DNA of 64,000 nt from Anisakis pegreffii (Eukaryota > Nematoda > Chromadorea > Rhabditida > Anisakidae), in contig JAPYMA010000093.1 in the NCBI GenBank assembly GCA_035041965.1, positions 340,739-404,738 of the forward strand. The letters are read 5' to 3'. Positions 62,820-64,000 of the stretch are shown here, piece after piece. Below the pieces are notes generated by a model. The model did no database searches and had not been told where the DNA came from. It worked only from the letters and a program-made list of their open reading frames with translations. The position numbers and the translations under genes were made by a program. Numbering within the stretch: the stretch's first letter is position 1; each line of letters begins with the position of its first letter.

Positions 62820-64000
62820 ATGAAGTTCATTATGCTTGCTTCCAACAGTACCATATTTAAGCTTACTGTACCCTCAAGTTTGACCTGTAACATGTGAATT
62901 TCTTTACATCATTCGATCCAGCTGAATCTTTTCATTCTGAATAACATATATTTTGTCGAGCGATTTTGCTTTCCTGAGGAGCTATAGCCATTTACTTAGA
63001 TCTATATCAATTCGATAGCGCAGTCGCGCTCATTCATACAAATTGATCACTATAGAGCAATCAATACGTTCATATTAGCAATAGGCGGATTACGATCACC
63101 GAGCAAACCGTCTTCCCGTGTTTGCCCAGAAAGATGCGAACTTCCTTTCACCGTTCGATCCAGCAGAACCTCTAGATTCAGAAGGTTAAAAATTTTACTG
63201 AGCAATTTGACCTTGTTTAAGAGATATACGCATTTTATTAATAAGATCTCGAGTGCCATTTCAAAGCTACCGTCTTCTCAAGTTTGCCCAGTAACATATG
63301 AATTTTTTTACGTCAGTGGATCCAGCAGGATCTCCTCAGTCAGACTAACATATGTTTTGTCGAGCGATTTTGCTTTCCTGAGCAGCTATAGCCATTTACT
63401 TAGGTCTATCTCAATTCGATAGCGCAGTCGCGCTCATTCATACAAATTGATCACTATAGAGCAATCAATACGTTCATATTACCAATTGGCGGATTGCGAT
63501 CTTCGAGCTAACCGTCTTCTCAGGTTTGCCCGGATACATGCAAATTTCTTTTCACCGCTCGATCCAGCAGAACCTCTAGATTCAGAATGTTAAAAACAAT
63601 CTGAGTTTGATGTATTCAAGCTCACCGTCTTCTCAGCTTTGCCCGGAAACATATCATCATTTATACACCATTCGATTGACCAGAATCTCTTCTTTCCAAT
63701 AATGAAATAAAGGCCTGAAAATATCCACTTTGCGAGGAGATATATTAATTTTTGTGATGCTATTCGGGTAAAGACATTCAAGCCTACCGTACCCTCAGCT
63801 TTGACCAGTAACATAACAATTTTTTCACACCAATCGATCGATGCAGAATCTCTGGATAAAGAAAATCATATATCTTTTAGAGCGATTTTGCTTTGTTGAG
63901 GAGATGTGGCTATTTTTTTAAAGCTATCTCGACTAGCGCTGAGTCGCTCATTCACATTGCCGTATGATCACTATAGATCAATAGAGGCTGTACATAACCA
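62820..64000. repeat. Right-end copies of the window-end repeat family
   Basis: Direct copies of the family seen at 1-1700. The stretch GCTATAGCCATTTACTTAG recurs at 62981 and 63384, a period of about 403 bases. Within each period two related sub-units start with a CTCAAGTTTGCCC-like core (near 62871, 63115, 63276, 63519, 63640 and 63790). The segment 62860-63120 is close to the reverse complement of 1440-1700. No coding capacity seen. Confidence 0.8.

Noticed and set aside
1..64000. tRNA, rRNA, CRISPR arrays, operons of bacterial type
   Set aside because: None seen; the intron-rich architecture and nematode gene families make prokaryotic features inapplicable.

Overview
The window is nuclear DNA of a nematode. 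It is AT-rich, its genes are split by introns of about 100-700 bases with GT-AG borders and short T-rich TTTCAG acceptors, and the dominant gene family is the nematode pepsin-inhibitor-3 (PI-3, aspin-like) family. The species cannot be fixed from the sequence. All joins below were made by hand from splice signals, reading-frame phase and family pattern.

Region 1 (about 2.9-30.2 kb, plus strand) is a tandem array of seven apparently intact PI-3-like genes and one decayed copy between the second and third. Every intact gene has six coding exons: a 17-26 base first exon that splits the signal peptide (phase 2 intron), then five exons joined in phase 0. Lengths of 85, 102, 96 and 147 bases recur for exons 2 to 5. 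All seven reconstructions sum to a multiple of three, carry an N-terminal signal peptide and keep six aligned cysteines, so they should be secreted two-domain inhibitors of aspartic proteases. The copies differ most at the mature N-terminus (the part that contacts pepsin in the known family structure), in the linker before the last strand, and at the C-terminus. The decayed copy and gene 3 share about 0.9 kb of 5' flank, which marks a local duplication. A small minus-strand membrane-protein gene sits between genes 4 and 5.

Region 2 (30.7-37.5 kb) has a minus-strand multi-exon gene I do not recognise, with a cysteine-containing ectodomain-like exon followed by a Lys/Glu/Ser-rich tail. It also has a secreted-looking minus-strand start and a small plus-strand single-pass membrane protein.

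Region 3 (39.5-49.2 kb) is a 23- or 24-exon receptor guanylate cyclase: signal peptide, ligand-binding ectodomain, one membrane segment, pseudokinase domain, dimerisation helix and a catalytic domain with all key residues. One of its introns appears to be GC-AG.

Region 4 (49.2-64 kb) is gene-poor. It holds a minus-strand F-box protein gene (53.6-55.8 kb), a plus-strand small membrane-protein gene (60.7-61.5 kb), a few isolated exon-like pieces and a near-perfect 32-base hairpin. Both window ends (1-1.7 kb and 62.8-64 kb) consist of copies of one repeat family, in both orientations at the left end.
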